NCBI GenBank assembly: GCA_000309945.1
Contig: CM001633.1
Span: 5,383,174 to 5,447,173 of the forward strand
Origin: Leptolyngbyaceae cyanobacterium JSC-12
GTDB taxonomy: Bacteria > Cyanobacteriota > Cyanobacteriia > Leptolyngbyales > Leptolyngbyaceae
Length of the DNA stretch: 64,000 nucleotides
Direction of reading: 5' to 3'
The notes under the pieces were generated by a model. The model saw only the letters and a program-made list of their open reading frames with translations, had not been told where the DNA came from and ran no database searches. The position numbers and the translations under genes were made by a program. Shown here one piece after another: positions 1 to 8,438 of this stretch (position 1 is the stretch's first letter; each line of letters begins with the position of its first letter).

Positions 1-298
1 TCTTCAGCATTTCCAGATATTTCTTGACTGTAAGAACGCAGAAATTGCTCATCTGCTTAGAGGGTGTAATTGAGCAACTACCAATAAATTGCTTCACCGT
101 AAAGAATTCATGAAGCATCTATAGATCCATGCATCTACTCAATGAAGTAACTCATAATATTTCAATAATCGGGTCACCTACCAGCCATCTTGCCGTTGCC
201 AAATCTTAAAAGATCGCAACGTTTATTTGCACTAACGGACTGCAAGTTACGCCTTTGATAACCCGTTGAGTACTACCTGAAAAAGCTGGTTTTTGGTG
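1..298. other. leader region of the polysaccharide locus, no gene seen
   Basis: I see no convincing coding region here; the stretch is AT-rich and has several stops in all frames. It presumably holds the promoter of the downstream glycosyltransferase/Wzc genes. A single GTTGAGTAC lies at 265-273, close to the start of the first gene. It resembles the motif repeated in the nif control regions, but one copy of nine bases is not evidence by itself. Confidence 0.4.
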
Positions 299-1378
299 AT
301 GAAAATAGCTCTTGTTCACGATTATCTAACCCAACGTGGGGGCGCGGAGCGTGTTTTTGAATTGCTCTGTAAGCGGTTTCCTGATGCGGATGTATTTACA
401 TCATTGTATGACCCAAAACACACGATTGATTTAGGCGATCGCCTGGTTCGCACCACAATATTGCAAAGTGTTCCCGGTGCAACCAAGTATTTCAGGTTAA
501 TGGCACCATTTTATTATCCTGCTTTTCGCGCTCTCGATTTGCAGGACTATGACCTAATTATCAGCAGCAGCACAAGTTTTGCAAAGGCGGTAAGAAAACG
601 TCCTGATGCCACCCATATCTGCTTCTGTCACAACGTCACTCGTTTTTTGTGGGATACCCAAACCTATCTGCGGGAATACAGTGATTATCAGAACTTTTAC
701 CCCTTCATTGAGAAGATCTTCCAGGCAATGCGACGGATGGATCTGAAGTACGCGCAGGAACCTGATCTCTATATCGCCAACTCCAGCATCGTCGCTGAGC
801 GCATTCGTAAGATTTATGGCAAGCAGGCGATCGTCATTAATTATCCAATTGATGTGAACCGTTTCACCTTCTCGGATAAAAAGGAAAACTTCTATCTGGC
901 ATCAGCACGCATGATCAGTTACAAACGGTTAGACGTGATTGTTGAAGCGTTTAACTGGCTAGGCTGGACGTTGTTGATTACGGGAGATGGTCCGGAACGG
1001 GAACGGTTGCAGGCGCAAGCGTTAGGGAACGTGAAATTTTTAGGGCATGTGAGTGATGCGGAACGGACTGAACTCATGTCCAAAGCGCAATCAGTGGTTG
1101 TGGCAGCACTTGAAGACTATGGATTAGTTCCGGTAGAGGCCAATGCCAGCGGAACACCTGTCATTTCCTATGGAGCTGGCGGTGTACTGGATACTCAAAT
1201 TCCAGGAGAAACAGGAATGTTCTTCAAGCGGCAAACACCAGAATCGCTGCAAGCGGCATTATTAGAAGCAACTAACGTTTCATGGAACTACAAACAAATT
1301 CGAGAACATGCCATCAATCATTTTTCGGAGAATGTCTTCTTCAGCAAAGTAGAACAGGTATTAAAACAAGTTTGCTAA
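299..1378 (+). CDS. GT4-family glycosyltransferase (WbaZ-like mannosyltransferase type)
   Basis: Predicted cytosolic GT-B glycosyltransferase of 359 residues adding a sugar, probably mannose or a related hexose, to a lipid-linked polysaccharide repeat. The N-terminus KIALVHDYLTQRGGAERV is the typical acceptor-side glycine-rich start of the GT4/WbaZ group. The C-terminal half has the GT4 nucleotide-sugar signature around residues 271-290 (EDYGLVPVEA followed by SGTPVISYGAGG). The frame stays open to a TTG at 293, but ATG 299 fits the family start. It is followed at 45 bp by the Wzc-like gene and is likely cotranscribed with it. Family is secure; donor sugar and acceptor are unknown. Confidence 0.88.
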   Translation: MKIALVHDYLTQRGGAERVFELLCKRFPDADVFTSLYDPKHTIDLGDRLVRTTILQSVPGATKYFRLMAPFYYPAFRALDLQDYDLIISSSTSFAKAVRKRPDATHICFCHNVTRFLWDTQTYLREYSDYQNFYPFIEKIFQAMRRMDLKYAQEPDLYIANSSIVAERIRKIYGKQAIVINYPIDVNRFTFSDKKENFYLASARMISYKRLDVIVEAFNWLGWTLLITGDGPERERLQAQALGNVKFLGHVSDAERTELMSKAQSVVVAALEDYGLVPVEANASGTPVISYGAGGVLDTQIPGETGMFFKRQTPESLQAALLEATNVSWNYKQIREHAINHFSENVFFSKVEQVLKQVC

Positions 1379-1423
1379 CAAATTTGACAATAAACACTAA
1401 CGCGATTTGATTGGGTGAATTTC

Positions 1424-3649
1424 ATGCAGGCAACTCAAAGCATCATCAATCCGACAGTTGAAACCGAAGCAGGCTATGGACAGATTCTCACTGTTCTGTT
1501 GCGGCGGAAGTTTTGGGTGTTGGGAATGTTTACTGCCGCGATCGCAGTAGCAGCGTTGCAATCGATGCGACAGGAGCCGACTTACATTAGTAATATGCAA
1601 TTGCTGATTGAACCCAACTATCAGGGTAAACCCAACAAAAGTGCTGGATTGGAGAATGAATTTGCAGATGCCAACGTAGAAGTGGATACCGCAACCCAAA
1701 TTAACTTACTGCAAAGCTCAGCCTTGCTGCGTCAGGCAATGGTTTTGCTACAACCGAAGTATCCAGAAATCGATCCAAATAATCCTGCTAGTGTAGCAGC
1801 ATTTAAGAGTTCGATTAATGTGAGTCAGGTCGTGCAAAAAACCGGAAGAGATAATATTGCTACAAAGATATTCCAAATTGTTTATACATCAAATAGCCCA
1901 GAAAAGACTCAGGAAGTCTTAAAAGCTTTGCAAAAAGTTTATTTAGACTACAACCGTGAACAACAGAGACTAAGACTTGCGAAAGGATTGGCTTTTGTCA
2001 ATGAACAACTCCCACAAATAAAAAACAAATTACAACAGTCTGAGGATGAGCTAAAACAGTTTCGCAAAAATCAAGAACTGATTGATCCAGATTTACAGGC
2101 AAAGGTGCAAACAGAAGCGCTGTATCGGATTCAGCAAGAACAGCAAACGAACCAGGTGCAATTACGAGATTTACGCAGTCGCTACACAGATTTACAACGG
2201 CAGGTTGCACTTTCTCCCCAAAACGCGATCGCCGTGTCTCGTTTGAGCCAATCAGCGCGGTATCAGAGCTTGCTGAATGAGATTCAAAAAACAGAATTAC
2301 AACTGGAGCAACAACGAGTTCGATTTAAAGATCAAACTCCATTTGTCCAGCAACTGATCAATCAACGCCAACGACAGGTTGCCTTGTTGCAGACTGAAAC
2401 ACGCCGAATCTTAGGGTCTGGAAGTTCCCTAACAAGCAGCAGTGGAGAACAACTACTATCGCAAGGGCAACTAGGAGCTTTAGATTTGAATTTGGTGAAT
2501 GCTCTGGTTGAAACGCAAGTGAATTTACAAGCAGTACAAGCCCGTGAACAAACGCTTAGAACCATTCAGCAACAGCTTCGGGAAGATTTGAAGCGATTTC
2601 CAGATATTTTAGCGGAATATGGACGCTTGCAGCCAGAAGTGGAATTGTCACGAGAAACGCTGAAGCAATTACTGAAAGCTCAGCAAGACATTGGTTTGGA
2701 AATTGCGCGAGGCGGGTTTGATTGGCAAGTGGTGGAGGAACCCCAGTTAGGTGGCAGAATAGGACCGGGGCTTATGCGCAACTTACTCTTAGGCGCGGTT
2801 GCTGGCTTAGTGTTGGGAGGGGCAGCGGCTTTTGCACGGGAAGCAATGGATGATTCGGTTCACAGTTCGGACGATCTCAAGAAACAAGTTCCAGTGCCCC
2901 TCCTGGGAATGGTTCCTGCTCTCAGTTTAGAATCTGAAGAAGAGCAGCCGTTACTGAATTTGCCATTTGGGCGATCGCGTGCCTTGGTCAATCCCAATGC
3001 CAATCTGTTGCAGTGGCGACCATTCCGAGAATCGATGGATTTGCTCTATCAAAATATTCAGCTATTGAGTGCGACCGAGTCATTGAAATCCTTGGTAGTA
3101 ACCTCAGCGCTGGCAGGCGAGGGTAAATCCACGTTGATTTTAGGACTTGCCATCAGTGCAGCTCGACTACACCAGCGAGTACTTCTGATCGATGCAGATT
3201 TACGTCGTCCCAGTTTACACAAGCTGCTCAACTTACCAAACGATCGCGGCTTATCAACGCTCCTGTCAAACAACGATCCACTCCCTAGTCAACTAGACGC
3301 CAGAGACTCCAATCTTCGCAGCAACATTTCAGTTATCACTGCCGGTCCAACACCCAGTGACTCGGCTAAACTGCTGAGTTCCCAACGAATGCGAGACGTG
3401 ATTGCCAGATTTGAGCAATCCTATGATTTGGTCTTGCTGGATGCACCACCTGTTTTAGGAATGGTGGATGCCATGCTGGCAGCATCCTGCTGTGATGGCG
3501 TGTTGATGGTAGGTCGCATTGATCAGGTGACCCGCAGTGATTTGAACCAGGCGATCTCAATGTTGAACAAATTGAATGTGATCGGGGTTGTTGCCAATAG
3601 TGCATCCTACCAACCTCGGAAGAATGGGCACTACCAACGGCACAACTGA
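1424..3649 (+). CDS. Wzc-like polysaccharide co-polymerase / BY-type tyrosine autokinase
   Basis: Inner-membrane protein of about 741 residues controlling polysaccharide polymerisation and export. It has a Wzz-type N-terminal region with a membrane segment near residue 35, a long coiled-coil-rich periplasmic part rich in Q/E/L, a second membrane segment near residues 449-470, and a cytosolic bacterial tyrosine kinase domain. The kinase has Walker A GEGKST near 564, Walker A' LLIDADLRRPS near 587 and Walker B LVLLDAPP near 669. The C-terminal tail has only two tyrosines (SYQPRKNGHY) rather than the long tyrosine cluster of E. coli Wzc, so autophosphorylation capacity may be reduced. GTG 1415 is an alternative start. 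Confidence 0.92.
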   Translation: MQATQSIINPTVETEAGYGQILTVLLRRKFWVLGMFTAAIAVAALQSMRQEPTYISNMQLLIEPNYQGKPNKSAGLENEFADANVEVDTATQINLLQSSALLRQAMVLLQPKYPEIDPNNPASVAAFKSSINVSQVVQKTGRDNIATKIFQIVYTSNSPEKTQEVLKALQKVYLDYNREQQRLRLAKGLAFVNEQLPQIKNKLQQSEDELKQFRKNQELIDPDLQAKVQTEALYRIQQEQQTNQVQLRDLRSRYTDLQRQVALSPQNAIAVSRLSQSARYQSLLNEIQKTELQLEQQRVRFKDQTPFVQQLINQRQRQVALLQTETRRILGSGSSLTSSSGEQLLSQGQLGALDLNLVNALVETQVNLQAVQAREQTLRTIQQQLREDLKRFPDILAEYGRLQPEVELSRETLKQLLKAQQDIGLEIARGGFDWQVVEEPQLGGRIGPGLMRNLLLGAVAGLVLGGAAAFAREAMDDSVHSSDDLKKQVPVPLLGMVPALSLESEEEQPLLNLPFGRSRALVNPNANLLQWRPFRESMDLLYQNIQLLSATESLKSLVVTSALAGEGKSTLILGLAISAARLHQRVLLIDADLRRPSLHKLLNLPNDRGLSTLLSNNDPLPSQLDARDSNLRSNISVITAGPTPSDSAKLLSSQRMRDVIARFEQSYDLVLLDAPPVLGMVDAMLAASCCDGVLMVGRIDQVTRSDLNQAISMLNKLNVIGVVANSASYQPRKNGHYQRHN

Positions 3650-3709
3650 TTGCTTGTGTCACTTCAACCTGTTGTTGCAAGTTCTACTGCCCCTCAATCG
3701 GAATTTCTT

Positions 3710-4627
3710 ATGAACACTTGTCCAATCTCTTTACAACAATACAAAGTTTCTTCACCTGCTATTCCAACTTTACACCCTAACTGTACGCTTACCTGGCGCC
3801 AACGTAAGTTAATTGTACGTCCATCGGAATCTGGAATGGCTCTTTTACCTTCTCTCAGGCGACAAGATTGGTTAATCGACTGCCTGCAGCGATCAACTGC
3901 TAAAGTGGTGAAGCTAGATCCTGCCCTGGGCGAAGCGCATCTAAAGTTTTGGGCAGATGCCTGCCAACAAGCTGAAAAACCTGTTTATCTTAGACTTCGT
4001 TCAGCTCCAAACTTGCCTCAAAAACAGTGCCCATGGGGTTGGCAATTAAAGCGATTGTTAGACTGGGTAGCGGCGGCTGTTCTGCTTCTGTTTCTAAGTC
4101 CTTTGATGTTAGTGCTAGCGAGCTTAATTGCAATCTTTTCCCCAGGACCCATTTTCTATTACCAGTGGCGGATTGGTGAGCGCGGAAAACTATTCCGAAT
4201 CATCAAATTTCGTTCGATGGTTGTGGGGGCTGAGCGATTGCATCATCAAGTGATGACTCATCAGCAAGGGTTACACAAACTAAAGGATGATCCACGAGTA
4301 ACACCGTTAGGGCGATTGATGCGGAAATATAGTTTGGATGAACTGCCTCAGTTGTTTAATGTGTTGCGGGGTGAAATGAGTTTGGTTGGTCCGCGTCCCT
4401 GGGCATTGTATGACGCGGTGCGAATTAGTCCAGACTTACAACATCGGCTGAATGCTATGCCTGGAATCACAGGTGCCTGGCAGGTTAAAGCGCGATCGCA
4501 CATGCTAGATCTCAATTTAGTCAATCGGCATGACCTCAACTATCTCAGCAGTTGGTCAATCTGGTGTGATTTTAAGTTTTTGCTACTCACGATTCCCAAA
4601 GTCCTGTCTGGATTTGGAGCATACTAG
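3710..4627 (+). CDS. initiating sugar-phosphate transferase (polyprenyl-phosphate type, HepC/WcaJ-like)
   Basis: Bacterial sugar transferase family (PF02397 type), expected to move a sugar-1-phosphate from UDP-sugar to undecaprenyl phosphate and so start repeat-unit synthesis. One hydrophobic hairpin lies near residues 116-146. It is followed by the family motifs WRIGERGKLFRIIKFRSM and SLDELPQLFNVLRGEMSLVGPRP, the second containing the catalytic region. The roughly 110-residue N-terminal extension is not part of the catalytic core. The open frame extends upstream to TTG 3650 directly after the Wzc gene; ATG 3710 is preferred. The order GT-Wzc-sugar transferase-exporter recalls the heterocyst envelope polysaccharide (hepC/hepA) locus, but I name no gene on that basis. 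Confidence 0.9.
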   Translation: MNTCPISLQQYKVSSPAIPTLHPNCTLTWRQRKLIVRPSESGMALLPSLRRQDWLIDCLQRSTAKVVKLDPALGEAHLKFWADACQQAEKPVYLRLRSAPNLPQKQCPWGWQLKRLLDWVAAAVLLLFLSPLMLVLASLIAIFSPGPIFYYQWRIGERGKLFRIIKFRSMVVGAERLHHQVMTHQQGLHKLKDDPRVTPLGRLMRKYSLDELPQLFNVLRGEMSLVGPRPWALYDAVRISPDLQHRLNAMPGITGAWQVKARSHMLDLNLVNRHDLNYLSSWSIWCDFKFLLLTIPKVLSGFGAY

Positions 4628-4769
4628 AACGCACCCAACGATTTGAGGACAGGTTGACTCTGAACTTAATCAAGAATTCATAAAACCTATCCGGATGCGA
4701 GAACTGCTTGCACGTAAATATTAAGCTTGCTTATTTTAGAGATGTGTCTACCCACCCATCCTAAAATCT

Positions 4770-5576
4770 ATGCTGCTATCTATTCCCCTCTCCCTGTGGT
4801 TTGACATTCGTGGGAAAGTGCAACTGTGGTTCTCCACGCCCCAACTGGTTTTATTCCCCCTCTGTGCTCTGTATCTTTCAACCTATTTGCCTGGTTTTAG
4901 AAGAGGCTGGAAATCGGTTGCCCGGTGGGGGACAGCTAGTTTGGTGATGGCTTACTTGCTGATTATCTCTCCTCTGGGAGCCACGTTAACAATGGGTGGA
5001 CTCACAGTATTTCTGCCTGCGGATGATGGTCAGCCCGCTGATGCGGTCGTGGTTTTGGGCAGAGGCAGCCTGCAACCGATTGAACGCACCCAGCAAGCAG
5101 CAAAGCTTTGGCAGGCGCGCCGTGCCCCAGTAATATTGGCATCCGGCGATGATGATGCTCCTAAGTTTGTACGCTGGCTAGCCGCAGATGGGATTCCAAC
5201 TTCCGCCTTGCTGCAAGAACCGTGTTCCCTAACGACGGAGGAAAATGCTGTCTTATCTGCTCTGGTTTTGCAGCAAATACAAGCAAAGCGCATTATTTTA
5301 GTAACCGATACTCCCCATATGCTGCGATCGCTGTTGACCTTTCGCAGTCTGGGGTTTGAGATACTGCCTCAACCGATTCCCTTTCCTACTCATCTTGCTT
5401 CAATCGATACCAGCATTATTGCGTTGAAAGAGTACGTTGGGATAGCCATCTATGCTTTCTTTGGTCGGTTTCGCGATCGCTCTACTATTGCCAATCATCA
5501 AACAACTCAACTCGTGCAACATCGGTTAGCCCATTGCACCCAGCGCAATTCCTTCAGTAGTACCCAACCGTTTTAG
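4770..5576 (+). CDS. YdcF/ElyC-family (DUF218) membrane protein
   Basis: 268 residues. Hydrophobic segments lie at about 26-42 and 58-78, then a DUF218 domain begins with DAVVVLGRG near residue 90 and continues through the conserved TEENAV and VTDTPHMLRS stretches. Members of this family (SanA, ElyC, YdcF) act in envelope or polysaccharide-lipid metabolism in other bacteria; the reaction is not generally known. It sits between the initiating transferase and the ABC exporter, so a role in envelope polysaccharide assembly is plausible but inferred. The ATG is unambiguous. Confidence 0.8.
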   Translation: MLLSIPLSLWFDIRGKVQLWFSTPQLVLFPLCALYLSTYLPGFRRGWKSVARWGTASLVMAYLLIISPLGATLTMGGLTVFLPADDGQPADAVVVLGRGSLQPIERTQQAAKLWQARRAPVILASGDDDAPKFVRWLAADGIPTSALLQEPCSLTTEENAVLSALVLQQIQAKRIILVTDTPHMLRSLLTFRSLGFEILPQPIPFPTHLASIDTSIIALKEYVGIAIYAFFGRFRDRSTIANHQTTQLVQHRLAHCTQRNSFSSTQPF

Positions 5577-5742
5577 TTAGCAGTCTTAAAGCCATTCTGA
5601 AGTTGAACTGGAAAGCTTGAAGACATAGCCCTATGCTGCGGAAACGGAAGGATGAGCTAGTGTCAAAGGTTGAAACGGAAGCCTAAAGCCAGGCTAAGTT
5701 GTTTGATAATGTGAGATTTTGGAAAAAAGGTATTTTGAGCGG

Positions 5743-5771
5743 CACCTCGGCATGGATGTTGAGGTGTTTTT
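5743..5771 (+). terminator. rho-independent terminator candidate
   Basis: Stem CACCTC (5743-5748) pairs with GAGGTG (5761-5766) around a 12-base loop and is followed at once by TTTTT. It lies about 170 bp after the YdcF-like gene and would end the upstream operon. The short 6-bp stem makes it moderate rather than strong. Confidence 0.5.
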
Positions 5772-5842
5772 CTATAGCGTTCTAATTGAGTTTTAATCAG
5801 GCATATCGACTAAAAGGAAAGTTTTGATTTATTAAATCTCAG

Positions 5843-5882
5843 TAAATTCACTGATAGTTTTCGATAAATTCGCTGATAGTTT
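5843..5882. repeat. paired 18-bp direct repeats upstream of the ABC exporter
   Basis: TAAATTCACTGATAGTTT at 5843-5860 recurs as TAAATTCGCTGATAGTTT at 5865-5882, with one mismatch and a 22-bp period. The position 86-125 bp before the exporter start suits a regulator binding two turns of DNA on one face. The binding protein is unknown. Confidence 0.6.
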
Positions 5883-5967
5883 CTTCACTTTATCCGGGCT
5901 GCAATTGATCTTAAAGAAGATAGCAATAGTGCAAAATTGATGTTAATTCCTACTTCTACCCATCCTC

Positions 5968-7824
5968 ATGTCAAATAAGCTTCCTCTCGTTGTAGAAAAT
6001 TTTGTTAAAGCAACGAGCTTCTGGCAAGATAATCGCCTGATTTTGAGAGAACTTCGCTTTTTTCCCTGGGTTGTAGCATTAGCATTATTGTTTCCGCTGC
6101 TTGCCGCTATTTTCGAGGGTTTTGGCATTGGCTTTCTGCTGGCTTTTTTGCAAAATCTGGTAACTCCCGATGCAGAGCCAGTGCGGTCTGGCAATGAGTG
6201 GATAGATGTTTGGGTGTTAGGAGCCAATGGGTCAAGTCTAGAACAGTTATTTAGAGTGTCTGGCTTAATTTTGCTCTCTACCTGGATTCGAGCGATTTTT
6301 AACTATCTGACCAGTGTTTATATGGGGTTGGCAAGAATTCGTCTGGTCGATCGCCTCTATCGGCAAATTTTCGAGCAATTGCAATCCCTGAGCCTGAGTT
6401 TTTTTGGGCAAACGCGAGCCGGAAACTTGGTGAATACGCTGACATCCGAGGTGGGGCAACTACAGAATTTTATTGGAGCATTTAGTTTTTTATTCACGAA
6501 GGGGTTGGTGCTGGTTGTCTATGCTGTAATCGCGATTAGTATTTCCTGGCAGTTGACTGTGGCATCAATCTTGCTGTTTGGACTGATGGCGGTGGGTTTA
6601 ACCACGCTAAATCGGCGGGTGAGAGAGTTGAGTTTTCCAGTCTCGCAAGCGCGAGGAGAATTTACAGCGATCGCCTCGGAATTTATCAACGGCATTCGCA
6701 CCGTGCAGGCTTTTGCTACCCAGGATTTTGAGCGGCAACGGTTTTATCGGGTGAGTGATGCGATCGCCGAAACCAGCACGCAAGCCATCATGCAAATATC
6801 AATTGTGCGCCCCTTAGCAGAAGCGATCGCCAGCACGATTTTGATTGGCATGATTGTGATAGGCATGAGTGTATTTGTGGTGAATGGAACGTTGCAAGTC
6901 GGTTCGCTGTTGACGTTTATTTTCTTGCTGTTTCGCCTGGTGCCTGCGATTCAAGAAATCAATGGTAACCTGGCTGCGATGGTCAGTATGCAAGGATCGC
7001 TGCACGCAATTGAGGACTTACTACGCCGTGATAACAAACCCTATCTGCCCAACGGCTATCGACAGTTTGCAGGTTTGCAACACGCTATTGAATTGACTTC
7101 GGTAGACTTTGGCTACGACCAGCATTCTCTGGTGCTGCAAAATATCACACTGACCATTCCTAAAGGGCAAACCGTCGCGTTGGTTGGCTCTTCTGGGGCA
7201 GGCAAATCAACTCTGGCAGATTTGATCCCGCGATTTTATGACCCGACTCAGGGCGAAATCTATGTAGACGGCATGAATTTGCGGGAGTTTGATGTTACAT
7301 CTTTGCGAAAACGGATTGCCGTTGTTAGCCAGGATACGTTTATCTTCAACACTTCTGTTCGTAATAATATTGCCTACGGGTTAGAAGGGATTAGCGATGC
7401 TGAGGTGATGGCAGCCGCAAAACTCGCCAATGCCGCAGAGTTTATTGAAGATTTGCCCGAAGGCTTGGATACGGTGTTGGGCGATCGCGGGGTGCGGCTT
7501 TCGGGTGGACAACGCCAACGAATTGCGATCGCGCGGGCACTACTCCGCAATCCTGAAATCCTGATTCTGGATGAAGCCACCAGTGCGCTGGATTCTGTCT
7601 CGGAACGGCTAATTCAAGCGTCCTTAGAAGAACTGTCTGTAGGACGAACGGTGATTGCGATCGCCCACCGCCTCTCAACGATTGCCAATGCCGATAAGGT
7701 CGTGGTGATGGAGCAGGGACGAATTGTGGAGCAGGGCACGTATCAGGAGTTGTTAACACTCCGAGGCAAACTCTGGAACTATCACCAGATGCAAAACAAC
7801 CAGGCATTAAATTCTTCTAGTTAA
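5968..7824 (+). CDS. HepA-like ABC exporter, fused permease and ATPase
   Basis: 618 residues in the MsbA/HepA half-transporter layout: an N-terminal six-helix ABC_membrane region (about 30-340) and a C-terminal nucleotide-binding domain. Walker A GSSGAGKST is near 405, the Q-loop VVSQDTFIF follows, signature LSGGQRQR is near 510, and Walker B ILILDEATSALD is near 530-541. It should work as a homodimer in the inner membrane. In heterocyst-forming relatives HepA is needed for envelope polysaccharide deposition. Here the neighbouring glycosyltransferases suggest export of a lipid-linked glycan, but the substrate is inferred. It has its own upstream spacer with repeats. Confidence 0.9.
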   Translation: MSNKLPLVVENFVKATSFWQDNRLILRELRFFPWVVALALLFPLLAAIFEGFGIGFLLAFLQNLVTPDAEPVRSGNEWIDVWVLGANGSSLEQLFRVSGLILLSTWIRAIFNYLTSVYMGLARIRLVDRLYRQIFEQLQSLSLSFFGQTRAGNLVNTLTSEVGQLQNFIGAFSFLFTKGLVLVVYAVIAISISWQLTVASILLFGLMAVGLTTLNRRVRELSFPVSQARGEFTAIASEFINGIRTVQAFATQDFERQRFYRVSDAIAETSTQAIMQISIVRPLAEAIASTILIGMIVIGMSVFVVNGTLQVGSLLTFIFLLFRLVPAIQEINGNLAAMVSMQGSLHAIEDLLRRDNKPYLPNGYRQFAGLQHAIELTSVDFGYDQHSLVLQNITLTIPKGQTVALVGSSGAGKSTLADLIPRFYDPTQGEIYVDGMNLREFDVTSLRKRIAVVSQDTFIFNTSVRNNIAYGLEGISDAEVMAAAKLANAAEFIEDLPEGLDTVLGDRGVRLSGGQRQRIAIARALLRNPEILILDEATSALDSVSERLIQASLEELSVGRTVIAIAHRLSTIANADKVVVMEQGRIVEQGTYQELLTLRGKLWNYHQMQNNQALNSSS

Positions 7825-7833
7825 TAGTGACGG

Positions 7834-7930
7834 TTATTCTGAAATACTAAGCAACGCATATTCTTCAACCTTACGAGCATCGTTATCTTGCCAATTTGTG
7901 CTGACAACTTCTATCACTTTCTCTTGCAGG
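7834..7930 (-). pseudogene. remnant of a Uma2-family nuclease gene (internal fragment)
   Basis: Read on the minus strand, the frame ending at a TAA at 7834-7836 spells EKVIEVVSTNWQDNDARKVEEY. This matches the conserved central region of cyanobacterial Uma2/DUF820 proteins (EIVSTNW..DY..K). Only about 32 codons remain and neither start nor catalytic context is left. Family assignment is from memory of the motif. Confidence 0.5.
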
Positions 7931-8049
7931 CAGAACAGGAACAGCAACGTGCTAAGCGAGAACGCCTGCAGGTAGAATAGGCACACCAATGTGCCAATCA
8001 CTTAGCGGCAAAATTAAGAAAACCCGGCATTGACCCAGACCAAGCATGA
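7924..8049 (+). pseudogene. remnant of a Uma2-family C-terminal tail, with in-frame stop
   Basis: On the plus strand the codons read LQAEQEQQRAKRERLQVE, then a TAG stop at 7978-7980, then HLAAKLRKPGIDPDQA and a TGA. A charged coiled-coil ending in LR..GIDPDQ is the usual C-terminus of cyanobacterial Uma2 proteins. The fragment lies in the opposite orientation to the internal Uma2 fragment next to it, so the original gene or two genes have been broken and rearranged. Confidence 0.55.
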
Positions 8050-8429
8050 AGGGGCGATCGCTGATTGCAATGCAGCATTGTGGATATTGCTCTTTGCGAT
8101 CAAGCATTGGCTAAAGCAGATTGGTGATGGGTTTGAACGGTTGAGGATGCTGTTTGGGAGATGGGGAATCGTTGCGGCGAGATCTTGAATTGGCGATCGC
8201 AAACGATAACCCGCCATAAAAGCATGACTTTCGATCAGCGTTCGCTTGCAAAACTGACACAAACACAACAGGGTGGCGCGATCGCAATGTTAGGTTATTA
8301 AGCAATCAGGACTACCGAGTTTTTACAACCTACATCGCCAGAACAGTTTTAACTTGATGAAGAGCTTGTAAAGCATTGACCTTTCATCTCAGACTTTCCT
8401 GATTTATAAAGAAGGATTCGTAAAGTAAT
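8050..8429. other. gene-free spacer with three HIP1 sites
   Basis: Apart from the Uma2 fragments before it, this stretch has no recognisable gene. GCGATCGC occurs near 8054, 8194 and 8278. Two overlapping minus-strand frames of 64 and 84 codons look non-coding (no ribosome-binding site, low-complexity composition). It marks the left edge of the AT-rich, HIP1-free segment. Confidence 0.4.
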
Positions 8430-8438
8430 GTGGAAATA

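Larger units (their letters stand above)
5577..5967. other. 391-bp spacer with terminator and direct repeats
   Basis: No gene is visible. The stretch separates the first four polysaccharide genes from the ABC exporter. It contains a terminator-like hairpin (5743-5771) and, closer to the exporter start, two near-identical 18-bp direct repeats (5843-5882). This implies that the exporter has its own promoter. Confidence 0.5.

Noticed and set aside
265-273. GTTGAGTAC just upstream of the first glycosyltransferase, like the nif motif
   Set aside because: A single nine-base match is expected by chance in 64 kb; no second copy lies nearby.
8014-8305. Two overlapping minus-strand ORFs of 64 and 84 codons
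   Set aside because: They cover each other, lack start signals and look like random translation of a spacer with HIP1 sites.
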